Positions 44,774 to 53,172 of a stretch of DNA of 64,000 nt are shown piece by piece (positions within the stretch are counted from its first letter, which is position 1; every line of letters starts with the position of its first letter). The notes under the pieces were generated by a model. The model did no database searches and had not been told where the DNA came from. It saw only the letters and a list, made by a program, of their open reading frames with translations. Origin of the DNA: TMED27 sp041397865 (GTDB lineage: Bacteria > Pseudomonadota > Alphaproteobacteria > Micavibrionales > Micavibrionaceae). The translations under genes and the position numbers were made by a program. Where the stretch lies: assembly GCA_041397865.1 (NCBI GenBank), contig JAWKVT010000002.1:434001-498000 (forward strand), read 5' to 3'.

Positions 44774-45082
44774 TTATCCATTTTTAAGCAAGGCATATCC
44801 TGCAATCAGAAAAGTGAAAGCGAATACGCTAAGAATAAAAAATGCTAGTACACGAATTGCCCTGATTCCCTGAGGGTTTTTGGCATATCTCCAAACGAAC
44901 CAAAGCAGGGCAGCGGTGAAGATAATGCCCTCTATGGCTGATAGCACGTCTGAAACAATACCGGGTACAATGAATCTTAGTGCTTTGTTTGCTAGGAATA
45001 AGAGTAAGCAAGCGCCAGCTATTTTTAAGAAAAGATAACCATCTTTTTTTAGCTGTTCTTTTTGTGCTTTTTGGTTGTCCAT
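44774..45082 (-). CDS. Small membrane protein, 102 residues
   Basis: A hydrophobic protein with a lysine-rich cytoplasmic start and three likely helices: YLFLKIAGACLLLFLANKAL, SAIEGIIFTAALLWFVWRYA and IRVLAFFILSVFAFTFLIAG. No family is recognised. Its ATG overlaps the argF stop (TAATG), so translation is coupled. It is followed by a 47-base gap and the argG/argF scar. Codon use is AT-rich compared with argF. Confidence 0.65.
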   Translation of the reverse strand: MDNQKAQKEQLKKDGYLFLKIAGACLLLFLANKALRFIVPGIVSDVLSAIEGIIFTAALLWFVWRYAKNPQGIRAIRVLAFFILSVFAFTFLIAGYALLKNG

Positions 45083-46002
45083 TATTCATTCCCGAAATTA
45101 AAACTTTTTTGGCTCACGCTCACCCCCGCATCCTCTAGGCACCACGCCAGAATAGCCTTCTGCGCATGCAGGCGGTTTTCAGCCTCATCATAAATCACGC
45201 TTTGCGGCCCCTTGGCAACCTCTTCGCTGACCTCTTCCCATTCATGAATGGGAAGGCAATGCATAAAAATCGCTTCTTCATTCGCCAGCGCCATAAGATC
45301 AGCATTCACCTGATACGGCCAGAATTTCTCAATATTCTTACCTTCCTGCCCCATTGACACCCATGTATCGGTGACAAGCACATCCGCGCCTTTCGCCGCT
45401 TCGTGCGCATTATTGGTGAAAGCCACCCCTTTAGGCACATTGCCGTTTAAATCCTCGGGCAGCGCCATGATAAAATCAAAACCAAAGACGCTTGAGGCAT
45501 CAACATAGCTTTGAGAGACATTGTTATAGTCCCCAAACCACGCAACCTTCTTTCCTTCCGCACTGCCCAGCTTCTCTTCAATCGTCATCACATCGGCCAT
45601 AATCTGACACGGATGCGATTTATCGGTCATCCCGTTAATCACGGGAACGTCCGAATGCGCCGCCAGCTCCAGCAATTTGTCATGATCGCTCATCCGCACC
45701 ATCACCGCGTCAACAAACCGCGAGAGAACTTTGGCTGTGCTTTCAATGCTTTCCGCCCCGCCAATTTGCATTTCGCCTTTCGACATCACCACCGTATGCC
45801 CGCCAAGCTGCTTCATCGCCACATCAAACGACACCCGCGTACGCGTCGAAAGCTTGTCAAACACCATCGCCAGCGACAGCCCCGAAAAAATCTGCGGCGG
45901 GTTGTATTTCTGCGCTTTCAAAGCATGTGCCTTCTTCAGAATATTTTGCAATTCATCCGGATCAATCTGATCCAGATCCAAAAAATGTTTAATCTCTGCC
46001 AT
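45082..46002 (-). CDS. argF: Ornithine carbamoyltransferase
   Basis: A 306-residue enzyme that makes citrulline from ornithine and carbamoyl phosphate. The carbamoyl-phosphate site is KLSTRTRVSFDVAMKQLGGH, the HPCQ site is KSHPCQIMADVMTIEEKLG, and the ornithine site is ADVLVTDTWVSMGQEGKN together with FMHCLPIHEWEEVSEEVAKG. AAAGGG precedes the ATG. Its final codons are duplicated at 44625-44646. A palindromic repeat separates it from argD. Confidence 0.98.
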   Translation of the reverse strand: MAEIKHFLDLDQIDPDELQNILKKAHALKAQKYNPPQIFSGLSLAMVFDKLSTRTRVSFDVAMKQLGGHTVVMSKGEMQIGGAESIESTAKVLSRFVDAVMVRMSDHDKLLELAAHSDVPVINGMTDKSHPCQIMADVMTIEEKLGSAEGKKVAWFGDYNNVSQSYVDASSVFGFDFIMALPEDLNGNVPKGVAFTNNAHEAAKGADVLVTDTWVSMGQEGKNIEKFWPYQVNADLMALANEEAIFMHCLPIHEWEEVSEEVAKGPQSVIYDEAENRLHAQKAILAWCLEDAGVSVSQKSFNFGNE

Positions 46003-46022
46003 TTTATAACCCTTTAATTTTT

Positions 46023-46163
46023 AACCACGAAGCTCACGAAGCGCTCAGAGTTTAAACGCGCCGAAGGCGCAATAAAACAAAACCCAAGGCATGCCGTTTG
46101 TTATTACCTGCGGCGCTTTTGCCTTTTCTCTATCTCTTCGAGTCCTTCGTGAGCTTCGTGGTT
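46023..46163. repeat. Inverted-repeat element between argD and argF
   Basis: A perfect 19-bp inverted repeat, AACCACGAAGCTCACGAAG at 46023-46041 and its reverse complement at 46145-46163, around 103 bases of non-coding sequence. The consensus AACCAC-N-AAG recurs at the ends of the element at 56193-56270, so both belong to one short mobile-looking or REP-like family. The stems could also act as mRNA hairpins in the arginine transcript. Confidence 0.75.
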
Positions 46164-46167
46164 CAAT

Positions 46168-47370
46168 TTATTCTTCCAGTTCGCTCAAAGTTTTCTTAAT
46201 GATCGCCAAAGCTTCGTGCGCCTCGTCTTCACTCATAATAAGCGGCGGGACAAGCCGCAACGTTTCTTTCCCCGCCTGCGTGCCCATCAAACCGTTCTTA
46301 AGCAAAGCCCCAAGCAGGTTCTTAATATCAAAAACCGTATCAATTCCGATCATCAAACCTTTGCCGCGAATATCGGTAATTTTGTTTGATGAACGCTTAA
46401 GCTCATTCAGCCCGTCAAACAAAATGCCTGACACTTTATTTACATTTTCCAAAAAGCCGGGTTTCAGCATCTCTTCCATAACGCAAACCACCACAGCACA
46501 AGCCAACGGATTCCCGCCATAGGTCGTACCGTGTGTGCCCACGGTAATGGCACGTCCGAATTTCTCCTTTGCGGCCATCGCTCCCACGGGGAAACCGCCG
46601 CCCATCCCTTTTGCCCAAGCGGAAATATCCGGCTCCACGCCAAAATTTTCATAGGCGTGCAACGTGCCCGTACGGCCAAAACCGGCCTGCACCTCGTCAA
46701 AAATCAAACAGATATTCTCATCATCGCAAAGCTGGCGCAGCCCTTTTAGAAAGCTTTCTTCTGCCGGTATCAACCCGCCTTCGCCCTGCACAGGCTCAAG
46801 AATAATCGCCGCAGTTTTATCGGAAATCAGCGCTTTCACACTCGTTAAATCATTGAACGTTGCAAAATGTACACCAGGGAGATAGGGACCGAAAAAAGGC
46901 TGCACATGCCGTTTTTCCGTGACGCTGGCACTGCCAAGGCTCCGCCCGTGAAAACTCTGGCGAAAGGCTATAATTTCGTTGCAGCTCTCACCTTTTTCTT
47001 CATACGCCCATTTGCGCGCACATTTCAGAGCCGTTTCCACGCTTTCCGTACCGCTGTTGGAAAAATAGACCAGATCAAAACAACTATTCTCGACCAGCAG
47101 CTTCGCAGCGTTCAGCCTCTCCTTGGTTGCATAGGAGGCTTGAACAGCCATTAGCCGCCCGGCTTGCTCGCTGATCGTTTTAACAAGGGCAGGGTGGTTA
47201 TGGCCCAAAGACGCCACAGCAATCCCCGCCGCACAGTCCAGATACTTCTTGCCGTCCGTATCCCATGTTCTGCAACCTTGACCGCGATCCATAACCACGG
47301 GCTGCGGGCTATAGGTTTTAACAAGATACTCAAACGATTCATCAATAATTTTCCGGGCTTCTTCGCTCAT
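46168..47370 (-). CDS. argD: Acetylornithine / ornithine aminotransferase family protein
   Basis: A 400-residue class-III aminotransferase. In the arginine pathway it converts N-acetylglutamate semialdehyde to N-acetylornithine. Family motifs: VMDRGQGCRTWDTDGKKYLD, YFSNSGTESVETALKCARKW, IILEPVQGEGGLIPAEESFL, LIFDEVQAGFGRTGTLHAYE and the cofactor lysine in ISAWAKGMGGGFPVGAMAA. The ATG at 47370 overlaps the argB stop (TGATG) and is preferred over a GTG three bases upstream. Confidence 0.95.
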   Translation of the reverse strand: MSEEARKIIDESFEYLVKTYSPQPVVMDRGQGCRTWDTDGKKYLDCAAGIAVASLGHNHPALVKTISEQAGRLMAVQASYATKERLNAAKLLVENSCFDLVYFSNSGTESVETALKCARKWAYEEKGESCNEIIAFRQSFHGRSLGSASVTEKRHVQPFFGPYLPGVHFATFNDLTSVKALISDKTAAIILEPVQGEGGLIPAEESFLKGLRQLCDDENICLIFDEVQAGFGRTGTLHAYENFGVEPDISAWAKGMGGGFPVGAMAAKEKFGRAITVGTHGTTYGGNPLACAVVVCVMEEMLKPGFLENVNKVSGILFDGLNELKRSSNKITDIRGKGLMIGIDTVFDIKNLLGALLKNGLMGTQAGKETLRLVPPLIMSEDEAHEALAIIKKTLSELEE

Positions 47371-48275
47371 CACTTCCGTCCTTCAATTAATTTCTGCGCG
47401 GCAACTTCGTTCTCATACGATTGCCGCTCGCTCTCGCGAAACAGCATCGTCCCCGGCCCCACAGGTTCGTAAATTTCCTTCTTCAGCGCGTCTTCGCGCA
47501 GCCCGCTCAGCAGGTGGATGCGCCGCACCCCCGCATCCAAGGCGGCCTTGCAGTTCTCAAGCTTGACTTGCATTCCCCCGGTGGCCGTGCCGTCTGCTAT
47601 ATATCCGTCAATCTGCTCTGCGGTAATAACGCCCGCCGTTTTGCCGTTAATCAGCACCCCGTCCACGTCTGATAAAAAGATCAGCTTGTCGGCTTTCAGA
47701 ACAATCGCGGTCTGCGTCGCAATTTTATCGGCGTTGATATTGCACACTACCCCGTCATTGGTCACCGCAAGACATGTACAGGCTACAAAATTTGTCACCT
47801 TAAACAGCCGGTTAATCGGGCGCGCATGCATTCTCTCAATCCCGCCGGTAAAGTGATCGCTCTTCGTTTTTGGCGCAAGCTCAATATCGGCCCAATCCGC
47901 AGGCAGCGCATTCAAAGAAAGCCCTTCAACATTGTTCTTCGCTATGGCCGCAGATACGCTAAGCGATAAATCGCCGCCAATAACATGCTTCATCACCGCG
48001 ATATTTTCAGCAAGATTAACCCGCAAACCGTTAACTTTTTCAACGGCGATCCCGCGTTTTTCAGATTCCGCGTCCATGGCCCGCCCGCCGCCGTAAATCA
48101 GCAGCACCTTTATACCTTGCAATGTCAGATCGCGAATATTCGAAAGCAGATTATCCAGCGCCCGCTCATCTTCAATAATCCGCCCGCCCGCTTTAATGAC
48201 AAAGAAATTATCTTTAAATTTGCTCTCATAAAAAGCATTGATAAAAAATTCCGGCATTTTACTTTTCTTACTCAT
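47370..48275 (-). CDS. argB: Acetylglutamate kinase-like protein, atypical
   Basis: A 301-residue amino-acid kinase that by position phosphorylates N-acetylglutamate. The lysine in FFVIKAGGRIIEDERALDNL and the C-terminal ATP site KADKLIFLSDVDGVLINGKT and GGMQVKLENCKAALDAGVRR fit the family. The glycine loop, usually HGGGP, reads IYGGGRAMDAESEKRG, so it is an atypical branch; the Arg-feedback N-terminal helix is present only as a short start (PEFFINAFYESKFKDN). The stop overlaps argD and the start overlaps argC, so the order C-B-D is translated as one unit. Confidence 0.85.
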   Translation of the reverse strand: MSKKSKMPEFFINAFYESKFKDNFFVIKAGGRIIEDERALDNLLSNIRDLTLQGIKVLLIYGGGRAMDAESEKRGIAVEKVNGLRVNLAENIAVMKHVIGGDLSLSVSAAIAKNNVEGLSLNALPADWADIELAPKTKSDHFTGGIERMHARPINRLFKVTNFVACTCLAVTNDGVVCNINADKIATQTAIVLKADKLIFLSDVDGVLINGKTAGVITAEQIDGYIADGTATGGMQVKLENCKAALDAGVRRIHLLSGLREDALKKEIYEPVGPGTMLFRESERQSYENEVAAQKLIEGRK

Positions 48276-49267
48276 GGATATAACGCTCCCAAATCAAATA
48301 ACCCTTCTGTCTCGTCCAGTCCGAACATCAAATTCATATTCTGCACGGCGCAACCCGCCGCGCCTTTCACCAGATTGTCCAGCGCACCTTGCGCAATAAC
48401 CGTGCCATCATTGCCTTTGGTAAAAGACAGATCTACAAAGTTCGAGCCCACAATGTGCGCCAGCGCCACCTCGCCCTGCAACCGTACAAAAGGCGCATCG
48501 CCATAAGCTTGTTCCGCCAGATCCAGCGGCTCGATATCACCCTTAAGCCGCAAAAAAGCGTTGGCGAAAATCCCCCGCGTAAACGGTCCGGAGGTCGGCA
48601 CGAAATTAAGCTGGTCTTCGGATATATCGCCTGCCCGCGTAATCTCCGGAATATGCCGATGTACATTGATGCCATAGCTCTTCATATTATGCGAGCGCAC
48701 AGGGTGATGCGTGCCGTCTCCCGGTGTTTTTCCCGCCCCGCTCGATCCCGTCACAGCGATAATATCGGCGCTCTCAATCAAGCCTTTAAAGGGGTGCAAA
48801 ATCATCTGGCTGAGCGAAGCAAAACACCCCGGATTAGCCACGCTCGAAGCTCCCGCAATCGCTTTATGTCCCATAACTTCCGGTAAACCGTAAACGACCT
48901 CTTTCAAAAGATCGGGATGCTTATGCGCCTGATAATATTTCTCGTAAACCGCCGCGTCATCCAGCCGGTAGTCCGCCGATAAATCAATCACCTTCACCTT
49001 GCCATGCAGATCTGCAACCACGTCCTGTGCGGTTTTATGGGGCAGGGCGAGGAACACAACATCGCTGTCCTTCGCTACCTTCTCATGCGGCGTATTCGTA
49101 ATCTCCAGATCCAGATGCGCCAGATGCGGATACACCTCGCCAATTTCCACGCTTGCGTCCACACGTGATGTCAAATGCGCAATCTCGACATTGGGATGCG
49201 CGAGCAAAAGCCGTAATTGCTCCAGCCCCGTATAACCGGTAATGCCAATTATGGAGGCTTTAATCAT
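48272..49267 (-). CDS. argC: N-acetyl-gamma-glutamyl-phosphate reductase
   Basis: A 331-residue NADP-dependent reductase, step three of arginine synthesis. The Rossmann start KASIIGITGYTGLEQLRLLL, the catalytic cysteine C148 in SSVANPGCFASLSQMI, and the histidine-containing YGINVHRHIPEITRAGD are all present. AGGAG lies seven bases before the ATG. It overlaps argB by four bases and follows the P-loop protein gene by 30 bases. Confidence 0.97.
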   Translation of the reverse strand: MIKASIIGITGYTGLEQLRLLLAHPNVEIAHLTSRVDASVEIGEVYPHLAHLDLEITNTPHEKVAKDSDVVFLALPHKTAQDVVADLHGKVKVIDLSADYRLDDAAVYEKYYQAHKHPDLLKEVVYGLPEVMGHKAIAGASSVANPGCFASLSQMILHPFKGLIESADIIAVTGSSGAGKTPGDGTHHPVRSHNMKSYGINVHRHIPEITRAGDISEDQLNFVPTSGPFTRGIFANAFLRLKGDIEPLDLAEQAYGDAPFVRLQGEVALAHIVGSNFVDLSFTKGNDGTVIAQGALDNLVKGAAGCAVQNMNLMFGLDETEGLFDLGALYP

Positions 49268-49297
49268 AGTTGCGCTCCTGCAGTGCCAAAATAGTGT

Positions 49298-50350
49298 CTA
49301 TGCCGCATCCTGATACTCCACCGCCCACCGGGCAATCACCAGATCCAGCCACCGGTTATCCGGCTTAAAGGCGTTATAGGTCATTACGCCCAGCTTTTCG
49401 CGCACGATATCCTGCCCCACCTGATTATCCGTCACAGGCCCGCTGACCATATCCAGCGGCAGGCCGATTCTCGCACACCCTTCGGCCAGGCCGATCGCCC
49501 CCACAGGGTCCCGGGCGCAGCCGATATGAAACCGCACATTCTTTTGAAGCTGCGGGTCCTGCAAAATTGCACTCACGCCGTATTTCCCCATAAGGCCGTC
49601 ACCGAACTCGATCATAATCGCATCAGGTCCCGATTCTGAAAGATACTCAATCGCCCCCTTCGCCACGGCTACCATATCTTCGGCGGCAATATTAGCGGTA
49701 GAGGTAATCCCGCAATCCACAAAGGAAACATTGTTGTAAACCCCGTAATCCGCCATTTTAAACAAATCCCGCTGCGCGCCCACACCGGTCAGCTTCGCAC
49801 CCGCCAGCTTCATCCCCATCCGCGTCAGCGTTTTGACAATCTCAATCGCTACGGTCGTTTTTCCGCTATCCATGGACGTTCCGGTGGTGATAATCAACGG
49901 TACCCGGCTTTTTAAATCGCTCACCGGCTTGAACAGCGCAGCCTGATTGATGTTCAAAAGCTTGCCTTTCCGCGCAATACCGCCCAGCACCCGCACCCGC
50001 AAAGGTTCACCCACTTCCTGCACGTTCGCCGAAGTGCAAACCCCGGCCACGCCGCCGAAATTCAGCAAATGGATAATATCATCAACCTCCAGACTTTTCG
50101 GCAGCGTCCCTACAAACCCCATAAGCGCCATCCGCTGCCCTAGGGCCACGGCCAGAATATCGCCTTTCTTCAGCTTGCTCATCCGCCCCGAAGGCAGTTC
50201 CAACTCGTTATAGATGCTCTTGTCTTCCAAAACCTGCACAGCCAGCACCGTGCCCATCTCGCACGACAGCTTGTCCGTAAGTTCTTCTTCGTGAGAAAGT
50301 TCCAGATTTTTGGTTACCGAAGCTATTTTATCAATTTGTATCTTTGTCAT
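49298..50350 (-). CDS. P-loop NTPase of unknown function heading the arginine operon
   Basis: A 350-residue protein. Residues 1-150 look like a beta-barrel domain (GTVLAVQVLEDKSIYNELEL, LKKGDILAVALGQRMALMGF, VRVLGGIARKGKLLNINQ). Residues 150-350 are a P-loop domain with Walker A in TTGTSMDSGKTTVAIEIVKT, a metal-site-like VSFVDCGITSTANIAAEDMV and a Walker-B-like DAIMIEFGDGLMGKYG. The layout recalls DUF1611 and dethiobiotin-synthetase-type enzymes, but I cannot assign it. It is the first gene behind a good promoter and precedes argC by 30 bases. As no argA, argE or argJ is seen, a link to N-acetylglutamate or N-acetylornithine handling is a fair but unproven idea. Confidence 0.7.
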   Translation of the reverse strand: MTKIQIDKIASVTKNLELSHEEELTDKLSCEMGTVLAVQVLEDKSIYNELELPSGRMSKLKKGDILAVALGQRMALMGFVGTLPKSLEVDDIIHLLNFGGVAGVCTSANVQEVGEPLRVRVLGGIARKGKLLNINQAALFKPVSDLKSRVPLIITTGTSMDSGKTTVAIEIVKTLTRMGMKLAGAKLTGVGAQRDLFKMADYGVYNNVSFVDCGITSTANIAAEDMVAVAKGAIEYLSESGPDAIMIEFGDGLMGKYGVSAILQDPQLQKNVRFHIGCARDPVGAIGLAEGCARIGLPLDMVSGPVTDNQVGQDIVREKLGVMTYNAFKPDNRWLDLVIARWAVEYQDAA

Positions 50351-50460
50351 TTTTCTTGTCTTCTTAATTGTTTAAATGAGAATGCAACTCTTTGGCCCCT
50401 TATTCAAGAGTCCAATTAAGCGTACAAATTTTGAAGTAAGTGTTTTAGGCAACAAGAAAT

Positions 50461-50490
50461 GCCCGCTTAATCGGATCGATTAACGAGGGC
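50461..50490 (-). promoter_or_regulatory. Hairpin in the leader of the arginine operon
   Basis: TTAATCG (50467-50473) and CGATTAA (50477-50483) form a perfect inverted repeat with a three-base loop, enclosed by GCCC and GGGC at 50461-50464 and 50487-50490. It lies within the transcribed leader, between the promoter at 50534-50563 and the ATG at 50350. It could be an operator or an RNA attenuator stem. Confidence 0.5.
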
Positions 50491-50533
50491 GTCGGCGGTT
50501 ACAACTCTGTACAGCGTTCTTGTTCATAGCCGC

Positions 50534-50563
50534 TTTATAATCCCACCCCCGCTTGTTTGTCAA
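50534..50563 (-). promoter_or_regulatory. Sigma-70 promoter of the arginine operon
   Basis: On the minus strand TTGACA (50563-50558) and TATAAA (50539-50534), 18 bases apart (17 if the -10 is read as TTATAA). The leader before the first gene is about 180 bases. The 256-base gap 50351-50606 holds no gene. Confidence 0.75.
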
Positions 50564-50606
50564 ATTTATTTTTCAAGCGCCTTTGCGCTTTCGCGTTTCT
50601 CCACAC

Positions 50607-51787
50607 CTAAGCCGCCAGCGCCTTTTCTACCACCCGCGCCCAGTATTCCACAGCCAGCGGTATGATCTCATCATTAAAATCATAGCGCGGCGTATGCAGC
50701 CCGTGATTATGGTTGGAGTCCGGCTCATCCGGCTCGCCTTGCCCCATCCAGATATAGCACCCCGGCACATCCATGAGCATCCGCCCGAAATCCTCTCCGC
50801 CCATAGAGGGCGTTACATCGTCATTCACATTATGCTCGCCAAACATCTCTCTGGCGATATCCACGCAAAACGCCGTCTCGTTCGGCGTATTGATGGTCGG
50901 GTCAAGCACCGTTTCAAACTCATAATCAATATCTCCGCCCATGGCCCGCGCAATGCCGCGCGCCGTTTCCCCGATCCTGTCTTTAAGGGCTTGACGCAAT
51001 TCCTCGTCATAGGTGCGCAGCGTCCCCACCAGCGAGGCGTTATCGGGAATAATGTTATGCGCCCCGGCCCCCGCGTGGAAGGTGGTAATAGACAGTACAA
51101 CCGCCTCCGCCGGATGCGTATAGCGGCTCACCAGCGTTTGCAACGCGCTCACAACATGTGCGCCGATCACAATCGGATCGATTGTCCTGTGCGGCATCGC
51201 TGCATGCCCGCCTTTGCCCTTGATGGTCATACGAATGATATCCGCACTCGCCATAATCGGCCCGGAGCGTGTGGCCACCGTCCCTTTGGGAAGCTGCGGC
51301 CAGTTATGCAGGCCGTAAATACTGTCACAGGGGAAGCGCCGGAACAGCCCCTCGTCAATCATCATATGCGCACCCTTTTTTCCTTCTTCGGCGGGTTGGA
51401 AAATCAAATGCACTTTGCCATTGAAGTTACGGTTTTCGCTCAAATATTTTGCTGCGCCGAGCAAGGTCGCCGTATGCCCGTCATGCCCGCAGGCATGCAT
51501 TTTGCCCGGAATTCTTGATTTATGCGCCTTGTTATCCGCCTCTTCAATATCCAGCGCATCCATATCCGCGCGCAAGCCCACAGCCCGCCCCGACGTATTC
51601 CGCTCGCCTTCAATCGTCGCGACAATCCCCGTCACCGCAATGCCGCGCTCAAACGGTATCCCCCACTCTGTGAGTTTCTCCGCCACCAGATCGCTGGCAA
51701 ATGTTTCTTCATACGCCGTTTGCGGGTTTTCATGCAGAGCCCGGCGATACCCGGCAATCTCATCTTTCAGATCGGCGAGGTAATCAT
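50607..51787 (-). CDS. M20-family amidohydrolase, with an apparent frameshift at the start
   Basis: An M20D metallohydrolase (hippurate / N-acyl-amino-acid amidohydrolase group) of about 393 residues. The body shows GLRADMDALDIEEADNK, MHACGHDGHTATLLGAAKYL, LIFQPAEEGKKGAHMMI, DIIRMTIKGKGGHAAMPHRT and SMGGEDFGRMLMDVPG, so all metal ligands are present. The family N-terminus YLADLKDEIAGYRRALHENP is encoded up to 51782, but no start codon is in its frame; an ATG at 51787 that overlaps the yejE stop (ATGA) is one base out of frame. Without a frameshift only a GTG at 51686 could start. It may supply the missing deacylation step of ornithine synthesis, which is inference. Confidence 0.85.
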
Positions 51788-52836
51788 GAAATAGTCATAG
51801 CCATTAAGTAGGGCAGCCTTTTCCGGTCAAAAGCATCACGCACAGCTTCACCAATAAATGTAAGCAGAGTGAGCATAATGGCGGAAGAGATAAAAACGCC
51901 GCAATGCCAAGCCACGGCGCTTGTAAAATTGCCTCCTTGCGCCAGCAATTCGCCTGGGAAGGGGAGCCGAGGCGGCGGTAGACCCAACCCCAGAAAGTCA
52001 TATTGGTCAGCGCCGTAATCGACCCGGTCAAAATAACGGCATAGCGGTAATCGTCGCCACCTAATGCGTTGCAAACATGCCGCCACATAATCACCGGTTG
52101 AAACCCTCGCCGCCCCGCGCCGCGCGCAACATAATCGAAGTTCCGCGCCTGCAAAAATTCCGCCCGCACCACATCCACCAGTTGCACCCACACGAAAACA
52201 GCAGCAAAATCGCCTCAGCAACGTCCAGAAACCCGGAATAAACATCGTCAGAAAAATAATCAGGATATACAGCTCGGCATGCTCGCCCACATCTCGATCA
52301 CCCGCTGCATCACCAGATCGAGCTTCCCGCCGTAATAGCCCTGCACAGCCCCCGCCGCCACGCCGATGACCGAAGATACAAACGTCAGCGCCAGCCCAAA
52401 CAGCACCGAAATCCGAAACCCGTATATCACCCGCGCGGCCACATCGCGCCCTGATCGTCCGTCCCGAAAATATTATCCGCCGTAAGTGGAGGCGCAGGCT
52501 GCGCAAATCGTACTCAATCGTGTCATAGGAATAACGAATGGCGTCAAACCATCTCAGCCCTTTTCTTCAATCAATTCAATTAAGACATGATCGCGATATT
52601 CCGTCCCCGGTTCTGAAAATCTCCGCCGAATGTCGTCGATATTCAGCGAAAACGGGCATATAAAACGCGCCATCAAACCGGACCAAAATCGGCTTGTCAT
52701 TGGCGATAAAATTTGCCATTAAAGCCAGCGCCAAAAGTCCGCGAGAATACCCACAAAAGACCAGAAGCCACGCCTGTTTCGTTCTGAATTGGGAAAAACG
52801 GCGTTTTGTGATGGGCGAGAGGGTTATAAAAGGCAT
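51784..52836 (-). pseudogene. yejE: YejE-type ABC permease gene broken by several frameshifts
   Basis: Pieces in different frames together give a near-complete YejE permease: FIANDKPILVRFDGAFYMPV, then RVIYGFRISVLFGLALTFVS, VVRAEFLQARNFDYV, ILTGSITALTNMTFWG, QAPWLGIAAFLS and the end FIGEAVRDAFDRKRLPYLM. Many of the breaks are explained by one missing base in a short run of G or C, for example at about 52450 where one more G restores DQGRDV. Because protein similarity stays high in all pieces, decay is very recent or the consensus sequence is wrong here. The protein would form the inner-membrane channel with YejB, driven by YejF. Confidence 0.8.
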
Positions 52837-52914
52837 TTTAACTTATTGTTTTTTCTATGTGAATTTATATTGATTGACAAAATTAATGGTTAACATAAAA
52901 TTAAATGATGAGCG

Positions 52915-53054
52915 TTAAACTAATTGCAGCATATGCCCTTGTCCCGTCATCGTCATGCCTATGGCCAGCGTGCCGCGGTAGATTGTCTGCCTGCTGAAAC
53001 GGAATACGTCAGCGGCTCTTTCGCCTTTTTCGACATGGATTTTGTGGCTCGCAT
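52915..53054 (-). pseudogene. Possible small gene between yejB and yejE, frame-broken
   Basis: In the 336-base gap 52837-53172 the minus strand reads MRATKSMSKKAKEPLTYSVS with AGRQ, then after one extra base IYRGTLAIGMTMTGQGHMLQ and LV to a stop at 52915. The coding look is continuous in the two frames and upstream codons up to about 53160 may also belong. No family is recognised. The rest of the gap is AT-rich and holds a TTAA-N7-TTAA match at 52890-52904. Confidence 0.35.
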
Positions 53055-53172
53055 CTTCTTTCGATTACGCTGGTCATACGGCGGTTTATTCAGGATGCCT
53101 TGCTCAAAGCATCACTATGTTTTGAATGTTGCACCCATTTCTGCGATTATTGCGATTGCGTCCTGAAAACAT

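Noticed and set aside
50553..51518. Long plus-strand open frame (321 codons) opposite the M20 amidohydrolase
   Set aside because: Antisense to conserved metal-site codons, with no supporting motif.
52890..52904. Perfect TTAA-N7-TTAA between yejE and the broken small gene
   Set aside because: The gap is very AT-rich, the gene below is frame-broken and no -10 element is convincing.
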